Origin: Gemmatimonadota bacterium
GTDB lineage: Bacteria; Gemmatimonadota; Gemmatimonadetes; Longimicrobiales; RSA9
Direction: 5' to 3'
Length of the DNA stretch: 48,521 bases
Assembly: GCA_039715185.1 (NCBI GenBank)
Contig: JBDLIA010000015.1
Coordinates: 1 to 48,521, forward strand
How positions within the stretch are numbered: position 1 is the stretch's first letter; every line of letters starts with the position of its first letter. Under the pieces are notes generated by a model, which was not told the DNA's origin, did no database searches, and saw only the letters and a program-made list of their open reading frames with translations. The translations under genes were made by a program, and so were the position numbers. Below are positions 1-6,910 of this stretch, one piece after another.

Positions 1-1050
1 CGCGCCCAGCACCCCGCCGTCACGGCCGCGCGTGATCCGCACCACCGCAGCGTCGCACGCGATTCGCCTGGACGTTTCCGCGGAAACGCGCACGCCGTCC
101 CCAAGCTCCGAGCGCGGCGGGCCGCCCGCCCTCGCCACTTGCTCCCCAGACGTTTCCGCGGAAACGTGGGCGGCGCCATGCGCGGAGGGGACACGGTGCC
201 CGGATCTGTCTTCCGCCCCAGCTAACGTCGCCTCCTCCACGTGCAGCATGACCTGGTAACGCTCGGCGCGTGAGCCGCTGAGCGGGCCGTCCGTGAAGCC
301 GGCCGCGAGCGCGCGCTCGGCCACCAGCCCGACCGCGTCCGCGCGACGCTGCTCGGGCTTCGTCTGGTCTGGCTCGGCTCCCGGCGCGTCGGCGCCCTCT
401 CGCTCTGCGCCGTACAGAGCGTCGCTCGCGGCCTCGATTGCCCTCATCAGCGCCGCGCCCACCTCCGGGTCGAGCCTGCCCCTGACGACGTACATGCCGT
501 CCTCGTCGGGAAACACGCTGAACGTGCGGCTCCTGTGGCGCCGTTCCTCGGCCTTCGCCTCCTCACCGGCGCACAGCTCCGTCCAGCCGCGCGCGAGGCG
601 CTCGAGCTTCGCCGCCGAGCACGAGCGCGCGAGCTCGAGCAGCGCCGCCTCGCTCGCTGGCCCCGCCACCCTCGTCAGCGCGCGCACCTTAGTGAACGAC
701 AGCTCGCCCTCGCGCATCGCCGCCGACGTCAGCGGCAGCTCTCGCAGCGCTCTGGCCGTGCGCACCCGCTCCCTGGCCGGGCCGCGCTTGATGCCCACGC
801 GCCAGGCCAGCCACTCGGCGCTCGAGCCGAAGCCGGTGTTACGCCAGCCCCCGCGCTCGTCGAACTCCGCCAACAGCAGCATAGCCTCGTACTTCAGTAC
901 CTCGGCCTGCATGTAGGTCGCAGCGCAGCGCTCGCCCAGCAGGTACAGCTCGTCTTCGGGGTCGACTGACTCTGACGCCGCCTCGACCGGCGCCGCCCGC
1001 TCCCGCAACACCCACATCCCCCGCGCCTGCGCCCTCATCGCAGCGTACAT
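1..1050 (-). CDS. DUF222/13E12-type HNH endonuclease family protein, partial (C-terminus beyond left edge)
   Basis: An open frame of 350 codons runs from ATG at 1050 to the window edge without a stop. The protein has the helical DUF222 pattern: an acidic start, then GWRNTGFGSSAEWLAWRVGI, a repeated arginine-rich helix (GPARERVRTARALRELPL) and GELSFTKVRALTRVA. Further on is the segment VSAETSRRIACDA, which in this family precedes the C-terminal HNH nuclease domain. That nuclease domain would lie left of the window and is not seen. A purine-rich stretch (ggggggtgagg) lies just before the ATG; ATG at 1038 and 1017 are alternatives. DUF222-HNH proteins are widespread, often multicopy and suspected to be mobile or homing-like, but their role is poorly known. 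Two copies of the 16-bp palindrome lie inside the frame, each encoding VSAET. Family assignment is by pattern recognition. Confidence 0.82.
   Translation of the reverse strand, partial: MYAAMRAQARGMWVLRERAAPVEAASESVDPEDELYLLGERCAATYMQAEVLKYEAMLLLAEFDERGGWRNTGFGSSAEWLAWRVGIKRGPARERVRTARALRELPLTSAAMREGELSFTKVRALTRVAGPASEAALLELARSCSAAKLERLARGWTELCAGEEAKAEERRHRSRTFSVFPDEDGMYVVRGRLDPEVGAALMRAIEAASDALYGAEREGADAPGAEPDQTKPEQRRADAVGLVAERALAAGFTDGPLSGSRAERYQVMLHVEEATLAGAEDRSGHRVPSAHGAAHVSAETSGEQVARAGGPPRSELGDGVRVSAETSRRIACDAAVVRITRGRDGGVLGA
73..88. repeat. 16-bp perfect palindrome CGTTTCCGCGGAAACG, copy 1
   Basis: Perfect self-complementary 16-mer inside the DUF222-type gene. It is read as gtt-tcc-gcg-gaa-acg (VSAET) directly before SRRIACDA, so it coincides with a family-conserved protein segment. 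Confidence 0.9.
150..167. repeat. 18-bp perfect palindrome ACGTTTCCGCGGAAACGT, copy 2
   Basis: Same core palindrome extended by one pair to 18 bp. It is inside the DUF222-type gene in the same reading frame as copy 1 (again VSAET), 26 codons before it in the protein, in a low-complexity stretch. Confidence 0.9.
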
Positions 1051-1364
1051 CGGCCTCACCCCCCCGGATCGTCGTAAGTCGCAGCACCGCAACCGCCTGT
1101 ACCAATATACGGGGCCACCTGGCGAGGCTCTCAGGCGCCCGTGAGCCGGCGCGGGGGGGGGTCGGGGGGCGTCGGAGGTTGCGTGCGCGCGCGGCGAGCG
1201 GCACGCCCCGGGCGAGGCGAGTACAGCACCGCGAGCGGAGCCAGGCCGAGACCGGGGCGTCTTCAGCGCCTCAAATCTGTCAATGGCTGATTGGGACGAC
1301 TTCGGCGCAAATCACCATGGGCAGGTCCCGGGGGGCGGGCAGAAGAGGAAAATCGTCGCCCACA

Positions 1365-1380
1365 CGTTTCCGCGGAAACG
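1365..1380. repeat. 16-bp perfect palindrome CGTTTCCGCGGAAACG, copy 3
   Basis: Identical to copy 1 but in apparently non-coding DNA about 315 bp upstream of the DUF222-type start codon. Confidence 0.9.
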
Positions 1381-1423
1381 CCCGCGTCCGTCCAAGAGCC
1401 CCGCGACACCGCAACCCCAGCGG

Positions 1424-1439
1424 CGTTCCCGCGGAAACG
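1424..1439. repeat. 16-bp palindrome, copy 4 (one mismatch)
   Basis: CGTTCCCGCGGAAACG differs from the other copies by one T-to-C change. It starts 59 bp after copy 3 and lies 48 bp beyond the moaA stop codon. Confidence 0.85.
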
Positions 1440-1486
1440 TACTCAGTCAGCGACGCGGGCTCGATCGACCCGCGCAGAATTGCCCC

Positions 1487-2560
1487 CTACCCGCCCACCT
1501 GCGACAGCGCCACGAGTCCGCCCGAGCCCGCCGCGGATCCGGCCACGAGGTCGTGTTGGAGTGGCTTGATGGCCAGGGTCTCGAGAACGTGCGGGACGAT
1601 CGACTGGCCCGCGCGCAGGGGCGTCCGCAGGTCGGTCTGGATGTGCCCGAACAGGCAGGGCCGGAGCTGGCCGTCGGCGGTCAGGCGCATGCGGTTGCAG
1701 CGCTCGCAGAAGTTGTGGCTCATGGGCGTGATCACGCCCACCGTGCCGCGCGCGCCGGGCAGGCGAAAGTAGGTCGCGGGTCCGTTGCCGGCGGGCCCCT
1801 CCGCGGGCTCCAGGTCGTCGATCCGACGCAGCCGGTCCAGCATCTCGGGGGCGCCCACGAACTCGTCGACGGACAGGTCCAGGTTGCCGGCGACCGGCAT
1901 CAGCTCGATGAAGCGGACGTGCCAGGGACGTTCGACGGTGACGCGCGCGAAGTCTTCGAGCTCGTCGTCGTTGCGCCCGCGCATGACCACCACGTTGAGC
2001 TTGATAGGCGTAAACTCCGCCCGCTCGGCGGCGTCCAATCCCGCCATGATGCGCTCGAAGGACCCCGGCCGGCGGGCGATGGCGTCCACGCGGTCGGCCC
2101 GCAGCGAGTCGAGCGACACGTTCACGCGATCGAGGCCCGCGTCCTTCAGCGCCTCGGCGTGCTGAGTGAGCAGCACCGCGTTGGTCGACAGGGACACGTC
2201 CTCGATCCCGGGCACCGCGGCGATCTGTGCGATCAATTCCGGCAGATCGCGCCGGACCAGAGGTTCACCCCCGGTCACGCGCACGCGCTCGAGTCCCAAC
2301 TCGGCCATCTCGCCTACGACGCGCGCGATCTCTTCGTACGTGAGCAGCTCGTCGCGGCGCAGCCACGGCAGCCCCTCGACGGGCATGCAGTACACGCAGC
2401 GCAGGTTGCACTTGTCCGTGACGGACACGCGCAGGTAGCGGATGCGGCGGCCGTGCACGTCGGTCATCCCCGCCGGGCCCGGGTCGGAGGCCTCGTGCCC
2501 GCGGCGGAGCAAGGTCGCGCTATCGAGAAGGTCGTTCGGGCGGTCGAGAAGGTCGCTCAC
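1487..2560 (-). CDS. moaA: GTP 3',8-cyclase MoaA
   Basis: Radical-SAM enzyme that starts molybdenum-cofactor synthesis by rearranging GTP (with MoaC) towards cyclic pyranopterin monophosphate. The radical-SAM cluster motif CNLRCVYC is at residues 51-58, followed by VRVTGGEPLVR. The second 4Fe-4S site is in HNFCERCNRMRLT...LRPCLFG, and the protein ends in the Gly-Gly pair typical of MoaA. The GTG start at 2560 overlaps the moaE stop (GTGA). The Met at residue 32 is an alternative start that matches the usual family N-terminus. moaA is the last gene of the sigma/anti-sigma/Spy/moaD/moaE chain. moaC, mogA and moeA are not in the window. Confidence 0.95.
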   Translation of the reverse strand: MSDLLDRPNDLLDSATLLRRGHEASDPGPAGMTDVHGRRIRYLRVSVTDKCNLRCVYCMPVEGLPWLRRDELLTYEEIARVVGEMAELGLERVRVTGGEPLVRRDLPELIAQIAAVPGIEDVSLSTNAVLLTQHAEALKDAGLDRVNVSLDSLRADRVDAIARRPGSFERIMAGLDAAERAEFTPIKLNVVVMRGRNDDELEDFARVTVERPWHVRFIELMPVAGNLDLSVDEFVGAPEMLDRLRRIDDLEPAEGPAGNGPATYFRLPGARGTVGVITPMSHNFCERCNRMRLTADGQLRPCLFGHIQTDLRTPLRAGQSIVPHVLETLAIKPLQHDLVAGSAAGSGGLVALSQVGG

Positions 2561-3060
2561 GTGGGCGTGGCTCCCGGCGACGCTGCGCTCGCCGACGGCG
2601 AGTCACCCGGCGACCCGCCTCCGGGCGTTACTCCGCTCAGCCACTCCTCCGCTCCGTCGGCGTAGCGCTCGAACTTCCACACCGGCACGCGTCGCTTGAT
2701 CTCTTCGAGGATGGTCCGGGACAGCTCGTAGGAGTCGGCGCGGTGCGGCGTCGACACCGCCACCGCCAGGCTGACGTCGTCCACCTTCAGGTCGCCGACG
2801 CGGTGCGTCAGTGACACCCGGGCGGGTCGGTCGCCCGCGGCCTCTCGGGCGATTCGGAGGAGTTCGGCCTCGGCCATGTCGCGGTACGCCTCGTAGCGGA
2901 TGCCCAATACGGCGCGGCCCTCGTTATGGTCGCGGACCACGCCCAGAAACAGAAGCGCCGCGCCGTGCGCGGCGTCACTCACCTCGCGCAGCACGCGCGC
3001 GGTGTCGATCGGCTCGTCCGTGATCTGAGCCGTTATGCACCCAGAGTCGTCCCTCATCAC
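2557..3060 (-). CDS. moaE: Molybdopterin synthase catalytic subunit MoaE
   Basis: Large subunit of molybdopterin synthase, which converts cyclic pyranopterin monophosphate to molybdopterin with sulfur carried by MoaD. Family motifs seen are FLGVVRDHN, YEAYRDMAE, LTHRVGDLKVDD and the active-site region KRRVPVWKFE. After about residue 142 the protein ends in a Gly/Ser/Pro/Ala-rich tail longer than usual. It starts GTG-ATG, overlapping the moaD stop, with GGAGGG just before; ATG at 3057 is an equally good start. Confidence 0.95.
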   Translation of the reverse strand: MMRDDSGCITAQITDEPIDTARVLREVSDAAHGAALLFLGVVRDHNEGRAVLGIRYEAYRDMAEAELLRIAREAAGDRPARVSLTHRVGDLKVDDVSLAVAVSTPHRADSYELSRTILEEIKRRVPVWKFERYADGAEEWLSGVTPGGGSPGDSPSASAASPGATPT

Positions 3061-3449
3061 CCTCCAGCCACGGGTGGCAGCAGCGCGATTTCGTCGCCGT
3101 CCGCCAGCGCAGTGGCGAAGTCCGCGTAAACGCCATTCACCGCCACGGCGAGCGTCTGCGGGAGCCGCTCGAGTCCCGGCGCACGCGCCCGTGCCTCGGC
3201 CAGCGCGGCTGCCACGTCGTCGCCCACTCGCACGCGCACCTCCAGCTCTCCGGTCCCCGCCAGGTCGCGGTAGGAAGCAAAGAGCAGCACGCGGACGCGC
3301 GCGTTGGGGGCGACCGGCACGTGGCCGTCGCCGGCGTCCCCACTGGCCGGGACCGGCGCCCCCACGGCGTCGGCCGGGACCGGCGCCTCCACAGCGGCAG
3401 CGGCCGCGACGTGCGTAACCGCATCGACGGTGGCCGGGACGCTCCTCAC
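3057..3449 (-). CDS. moaD: Molybdopterin synthase sulfur-carrier subunit MoaD with N-terminal extension
   Basis: Small ubiquitin-fold sulfur carrier. The last 80 or so residues (VRVLLFASYRDLAG to the terminal VAGG) match MoaD, including the C-terminal Gly-Gly that is thiocarboxylated. The frame is open much further upstream but would run through the preceding gene. The GTG at 3449 overlaps that gene's TGA (GTGA), the linkage used throughout this operon, and gives 130 residues against the usual 80 or so. The extra 45-50 residues are Ala/Pro/Val-rich with a repeated APVPA unit. A shorter start at GTG 3320 would give a normal-length MoaD. Confidence 0.88.
   Translation of the reverse strand: MRSVPATVDAVTHVAAAAAVEAPVPADAVGAPVPASGDAGDGHVPVAPNARVRVLLFASYRDLAGTGELEVRVRVGDDVAAALAEARARAPGLERLPQTLAVAVNGVYADFATALADGDEIALLPPVAGG
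3345..3387. repeat. 16-bp direct repeat, 27-bp period, in moaD 5' region
   Basis: The sequence ggccgggaccggcgcc occurs at 3345-3360 and 3372-3387, with a partial third copy near 3431. On the minus strand it encodes APVPA in the N-terminal extension of MoaD, if that extension is translated. Confidence 0.8.
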
Positions 3450-3958
3450 CGCGGCGGCCGGTCCGAGTCGTCCTTGTCCTGGTCGCGACGCCTCGCGTTC
3501 CTCACGGCGTCGTTCATGTGCATCTGTAGCTGCATGAAGGAAGCCCTCTGCCTGGGCGTCATGAACCCCGCCAGGGCGTCCTGCTCCGAGCGCCAAAGTT
3601 CGTACTCGCGCCGCCTCAGGTCTTCCATGGCGCCGAGCCGGCGGCGGAATTCGTCGTCGCTGGTGTTGGCGTCCTCGATCGCCCGGATGAACCGGTGGCG
3701 CTCCTGCATGAGCTGCCGCTGCAACTCCCGGCGGTTCTCGCGGCCCCTCCGCAGCACGTCCTCCAGTCGCTGGCTCTGGCCCTCCTGCAGGTCGAGCTGG
3801 CGACGGGAGCGTTCCATGAACTGCCTGTGGAAGCGCTGCTCGAGCGCGGCCCGCCCGGGCCTCCGATCGGTGCGCACCTGGGCGTCCACGCCCGCGGCGG
3901 GCGCGAGCGCGGCCAGCGCGAGCGTGAGCACCGCTATCCCCTTCAGCCGTGTCATCAC
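3446..3958 (-). CDS. Spy/CpxP-like periplasmic protein
   Basis: The 170-residue protein has an N-terminal signal peptide (LKGIAVLTLALAALAPAAGVDA) and then an almost entirely helical, charged, Arg/Gln/Glu-rich body. The segments RQFMERSRRQLDLQEGQSQ and FMTPRQRASFMQLQ recall the LTxxQ-type repeats of the Spy/CpxP/ZraP group of periplasmic chaperones and stress sensors. It starts GTG-ATG across the anti-sigma stop, with AAGGAG 8 nt before the GTG. Its place behind a sigma/anti-sigma pair suggests an envelope-stress role (inference). Confidence 0.75.
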   Translation of the reverse strand: MMTRLKGIAVLTLALAALAPAAGVDAQVRTDRRPGRAALEQRFHRQFMERSRRQLDLQEGQSQRLEDVLRRGRENRRELQRQLMQERHRFIRAIEDANTSDDEFRRRLGAMEDLRRREYELWRSEQDALAGFMTPRQRASFMQLQMHMNDAVRNARRRDQDKDDSDRPPR

Positions 3959-4431
3959 GATTCCAACTCCTTCAACAGAGCCTCGAGCTCAGCGTTCGAC
4001 AATGCGTCCAGGACGGGAGCCCCCGCCAGGAGGCCGTCCTCGCCGGGCCAGGGAGCGACCGCCAGCACCGCCTCGGTGGCGGCCTGCTCGCCCGGCTCGT
4101 CCGCGGCCGGGCCGAAGCCCGCGCGCACGAGAACGGTCCCGACCAGGAACACGCCTGCCGCCGCAGCAGCCATGGGCAAAGCCCTGAAGCGCGCCCCCCG
4201 ACCGGCGCCCGCAACGCCTCCCGCGCGCACCGCGGCGAGCACCGCGTCCGAAAACCCCGCCGGCGCCTGCCGGCGTTTGGCCGCCAGGTCGCGCAGCAGC
4301 GTCAACTCCGCGGCGCACTCCGCGCAGCGCTCCAGGTGAGCGCCGGTTTCGGCCGCCGCGAGCGCCTCCAGCGCGCCGCCCTGGAACTCCACCAGGCGAT
4401 CGCGCACCGTCTCGCAGATCTGTCCGCTCAT
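3955..4431 (-). CDS. Zinc-finger anti-sigma factor (membrane-anchored)
   Basis: ATG at 4431 overlaps the sigma-factor stop (ATGA), giving 158 residues. The N-terminal third carries a cysteine pair in HLERCAECAAEL, the zf-HC2/ZAS signature that holds ECF sigma factors. One membrane-spanning segment follows (roughly residues 84-106, FRALPMAAAAAGVFLVGTVL), then a short C-terminal extracytoplasmic part. It probably binds and inhibits the sigma factor encoded immediately upstream. Confidence 0.85.
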   Translation of the reverse strand: MSGQICETVRDRLVEFQGGALEALAAAETGAHLERCAECAAELTLLRDLAAKRRQAPAGFSDAVLAAVRAGGVAGAGRGARFRALPMAAAAAGVFLVGTVLVRAGFGPAADEPGEQAATEAVLAVAPWPGEDGLLAGAPVLDALSNAELEALLKELES

Positions 4432-5069
4432 GTGAGCCACTCCCTGAGCCGCTTGATCCCCATATGGTAATTTACTCGCATCGCGCCTTCCGTGGATCCG
4501 CACGCTTCGGCGATCTCACGGTAGCTCATTCCCTCGAATACCCTCAGCGTTATCGCCAAGCGCTGCTTCTCCGGCAACTCTGCCAACCTCTCCCCCACCC
4601 GGTCCGCTTCCGTTCGGATCAGCGCGATCCGCGCCGGATCCTCCTGGCTGACGGGTTCATCCACGCTCTCCAGCGAGCGCTCCCGGCGTCGCCCGCGCGT
4701 GCGCAACGCCGATCTCGCGGTGTTGATCACGATGCGGATGAGCCACGTCCGAAAGCTCGCCTCCTCGCGGAATCGATCCAGGCCCTTGAACGCCTTCAAG
4801 AAAGCATCCTGGGCGACGTCGGCGGCGGTGTCCTCGTCGCCGACCACCCGAAACGCCGCGTCGAAGGCCACGTCCTGGTGCCGGAGGACCAGCGTCTCCA
4901 GCGCGCGCTCGTCGCCCAGCCGCGCACGCCGTACCAGCGACGCGTCGTCCGGCCCCTGCGCGAGCGGGCCGACCTGGAGGGCTGCCGGATCGTTCACCGA
5001 AAGTTGGACGCGCGAGGCGTCCGGAGTGTTAGGCCCTCTGTTGGGGCCGACGGGTGGCGGAGCGGACAC
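4428..5069 (-). CDS. RNA polymerase ECF sigma factor (RpoE-like)
   Basis: Region 2 is seen in LVLRHQDVAFDAAFRVVGDE, DVAQDAFLKAFKGLDRF and FRTWLIRIVINTARS. Region 4 is LAELPEKQRLAITLRVFEGM, then SYREIAEACGSTEGAMRVNY, a helix-turn-helix for -35 recognition. There is no sigma region 1 or 3, so this is group 4 (ECF). The first 40 or so residues are Pro/Asn-rich and may be untranslated; GTG at 4994 is an alternative start. It heads a chain with its anti-sigma factor, a Spy-like protein and moaD-moaE-moaA, so it may autoregulate this operon (inference). Confidence 0.92.
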   Translation of the reverse strand: MSAPPPVGPNRGPNTPDASRVQLSVNDPAALQVGPLAQGPDDASLVRRARLGDERALETLVLRHQDVAFDAAFRVVGDEDTAADVAQDAFLKAFKGLDRFREEASFRTWLIRIVINTARSALRTRGRRRERSLESVDEPVSQEDPARIALIRTEADRVGERLAELPEKQRLAITLRVFEGMSYREIAEACGSTEGAMRVNYHMGIKRLREWLT

Positions 5070-5082
5070 GGGTGAGGCCGAA

Positions 5083-5113
5083 CCGGGGCGCGCCGTGGGT
5101 CAGCGCGCCCCGG
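5083..5113 (-). terminator. Hairpin after HU gene
   Basis: An 11-bp perfect stem (CCGGGGCGCGC / GCGCGCCCCGG) with a 9-nt loop begins 10 nt after the HU stop codon. There is no strong T-run, so it is either a GC-rich terminator or an mRNA-stabilising hairpin. Confidence 0.6.
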
Positions 5114-5122
5114 CATGGTGGG

Positions 5123-5431
5123 TCAGAAAAGGGGCTCGGCCGTGAGCGGCTCCCCGGCCACTTGCCCCCGCATCTCCTTGGAGGGCTTGAACACGGGGAC
5201 GGCCCGGGACGGCACGTGAACGCGGTCGCCAGTGCGCGGGTTGCGCGCCATGCGAGACTTGCGCTCCCGGACCTTGAACGTCCCGAAACCGCGGATCTCG
5301 ATATGGCGGTGCTCCGCCAAGGCCTCCTTGATCGCGTTCAGCAGCCCGTCCACGACCAGGGCGCAGTCCTTCTTGGTAATCCCGGGGCCGATCGCGTCTG
5401 CGACCTGCTCCACGAGGTCCGCTTTCGTCAT
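5123..5431 (-). CDS. hup: HU-family DNA-binding protein
   Basis: Nucleoid-associated protein that bends and compacts DNA as a dimer. It begins MTKADLVEQVADAIG, with the HU signature region IEIRGFGTFKVRERKSRMAR followed by NPRTG and the DNA-binding beta arm. It is 102 residues, slightly longer than typical HU (about 90), with a short extra tail. ATG at 5431 is chosen because GGGAGGAG lies just upstream; a longer frame starts 18 nt earlier. It has its own promoter and a hairpin after the stop. Confidence 0.93.
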   Translation of the reverse strand: MTKADLVEQVADAIGPGITKKDCALVVDGLLNAIKEALAEHRHIEIRGFGTFKVRERKSRMARNPRTGDRVHVPSRAVPVFKPSKEMRGQVAGEPLTAEPLF

Positions 5432-5581
5432 GTCTCCTCCCAGACCCATTGCGGCGGTGCGTTTCTCACGTGCGGACCGAGGCTCGTCGAGTCGTCCACG
5501 GTCTCGCGAACGGAACGGAGAGCAGCATTCGGCGTGCTGGAAAATCGCCTTCGGAACCCGCTCCGCGGGCGAGGCGCGACC

Positions 5582-5610
5582 ACCATAAGTCCATATGGTG
5601 TAAGCGTCAA
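5582..5610 (-). promoter_or_regulatory. Sigma-70-type promoter of the HU gene
   Basis: TTGACG (5605-5610, minus strand), 17-bp spacer, TATGGT (5582-5587). This is an AT-richer patch than its surroundings and lies about 150 bp before the HU start. The -35 box overlaps the carA stop codon. Confidence 0.7.
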
Positions 5611-6767
5611 CCCCGATTCAGACGCTCTTCCATGGCCGCCACGAAGCGGTCGAAGAGGTAGCTCGCGTCGTGCGGCCCGGGAGCCGCCTCGGGGTGATAC
5701 TGGACCGCGAAAACCGGCAGGGAGCGGTGTGCAACGCCCTCCACGGTTCCGTCGTTGAGGTTGCAGTGCGTGACCACCAGATCTGGCGCCCCGCTCACCC
5801 CCTCCTCGCCGTCCGCGTGCACCGCGAAGCCGTGGTTCTGGCTGGTGATCTCCACCGCCCCGTCCTCCACCCTCCGCACGGGGTGATTCCCGCCGCGGTG
5901 GCCGTACAGGAGCTTGTAGGTGTCCGCCCCCCAGGAGCGCGCGATCAGTTGGCAGCCCAGGCAGATGCCGAAGATGGGCACGCCTCTTTCTGCCACCGCG
6001 CGCAGCACGGCATCCGCGTCCGGGATGGCGGCCGGGTCTCCCGGGCCGTTCGACACGAAGACGCCGTCCGGATCCAGCGCCTCCACGTCCTCCAGGCCCG
6101 CGCTCGCGGGCAGCGTGTGGCACTCGCAGCCGCGCTCGGCAAGCATGTCCAGCGAGCGGCTCTTCACGCCGAAGTCCAGCGAGGCCACTCGGAAGCGCCG
6201 CCGCCCCGCCGCCGGCGTGACGTACGGCTCCGCGGTGGTCACCTCGCCGGACAGGTCGCGCCCCTCCATGCCTGGCTGGGCGCGGATCTCGGCCAGCAGC
6301 GCGTCCTTGTCGGTGCCGGGGGCCGCGATCGCCGCGCGCATGGCCCCGGCGGAGCGGATGTGTCGGGTCAGCGCGCGCGTGTCCACGCCGGTCAGGCCCG
6401 CCACGCCTGCCTCCGTCAGGTAGTCCTCGAGCGTACCCTCGGAGCGCCAACTGGCCGGGGCGCGCGACAGGTCGCGGACCACGAAGCCTGCCACCTGCAC
6501 CTTGCTGGACTGCGGATCGGCGCCGTTGACCCCGTAGTTGCCTACCTGAGGGGCGGTCATCACGACTATCTGGCGGGCGTAGGACGGATCCGTGAGGACC
6601 TCCTGGTATCCGCACATGACGGTGTTGAACACGGCCTCGCCGTGCGCCGGCCCGAGCGCCCCGAAGGGCTCTCCCGGGAAAGCCCTCCCGTCCTCCAGGA
6701 GCAAGTATGCGTTTCTAGTCAATTCATTGTCATTATGCGTGTTAACCCACGGGCTATCGACTACCAC
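5607..6767 (-). CDS. carA: Carbamoyl-phosphate synthase small subunit
   Basis: Glutamine amidotransferase subunit that feeds ammonia to CarB for arginine and pyrimidine synthesis. The N-terminal domain shows NAYLLLEDGRAFPGEPFGA, VFNTVMCGYQEVLTDPSYA and PQVGNYGVN. The class I glutaminase domain has VSNGPGDP, the nucleophile region GICLGCQL and the His/Glu end AVQYHPEAAPGPHD. Length 386 fits the family. The GTG start at 6767 adds 15-20 residues over the usual N-terminus; TTG at 6722 is an alternative. No Shine-Dalgarno is seen for either. carB is not adjacent. Confidence 0.95.
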   Translation of the reverse strand: MVVDSPWVNTHNDNELTRNAYLLLEDGRAFPGEPFGALGPAHGEAVFNTVMCGYQEVLTDPSYARQIVVMTAPQVGNYGVNGADPQSSKVQVAGFVVRDLSRAPASWRSEGTLEDYLTEAGVAGLTGVDTRALTRHIRSAGAMRAAIAAPGTDKDALLAEIRAQPGMEGRDLSGEVTTAEPYVTPAAGRRRFRVASLDFGVKSRSLDMLAERGCECHTLPASAGLEDVEALDPDGVFVSNGPGDPAAIPDADAVLRAVAERGVPIFGICLGCQLIARSWGADTYKLLYGHRGGNHPVRRVEDGAVEITSQNHGFAVHADGEEGVSGAPDLVVTHCNLNDGTVEGVAHRSLPVFAVQYHPEAAPGPHDASYLFDRFVAAMEERLNRG

Positions 6768-6910
6768 ATGACACTAACGCTAGGCTCGGATCCGCTCCAG
6801 GCCGACCCTGGCGCCGGCCATCACGCCGCGCCGTGGCGCAACCGAAGGCTCCGGGGCGCTCCTGTCAACCGGCTTGCCTCCGGCACCGCCCTCGGGTCAG
6901 GTTCGCGCGC

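Larger units (their letters stand above)
1051..1486. other. 436-bp intergenic region with two palindromes
   Basis: No convincing gene is seen between the DUF222-type gene and the moaA stop. The region holds two palindrome copies (1365-1380 and 1424-1439) and a G-run (about 1153-1169). It must contain the promoter of the DUF222-type gene, but I cannot place -35 and -10 boxes with confidence. Confidence 0.6.

Noticed and set aside
293-969. Plus-strand open frames of 207 and 144 codons
   Set aside because: They are Ser/Ala/Arg low-complexity shadows. The minus strand of the same DNA encodes a coherent DUF222-type protein.
73-1439. The repeated palindrome as a CRISPR array
   Set aside because: Spacing is irregular (78, 1214 and 59 bp between starts), the unit is only 16 bp, and two copies are inside a coding frame.
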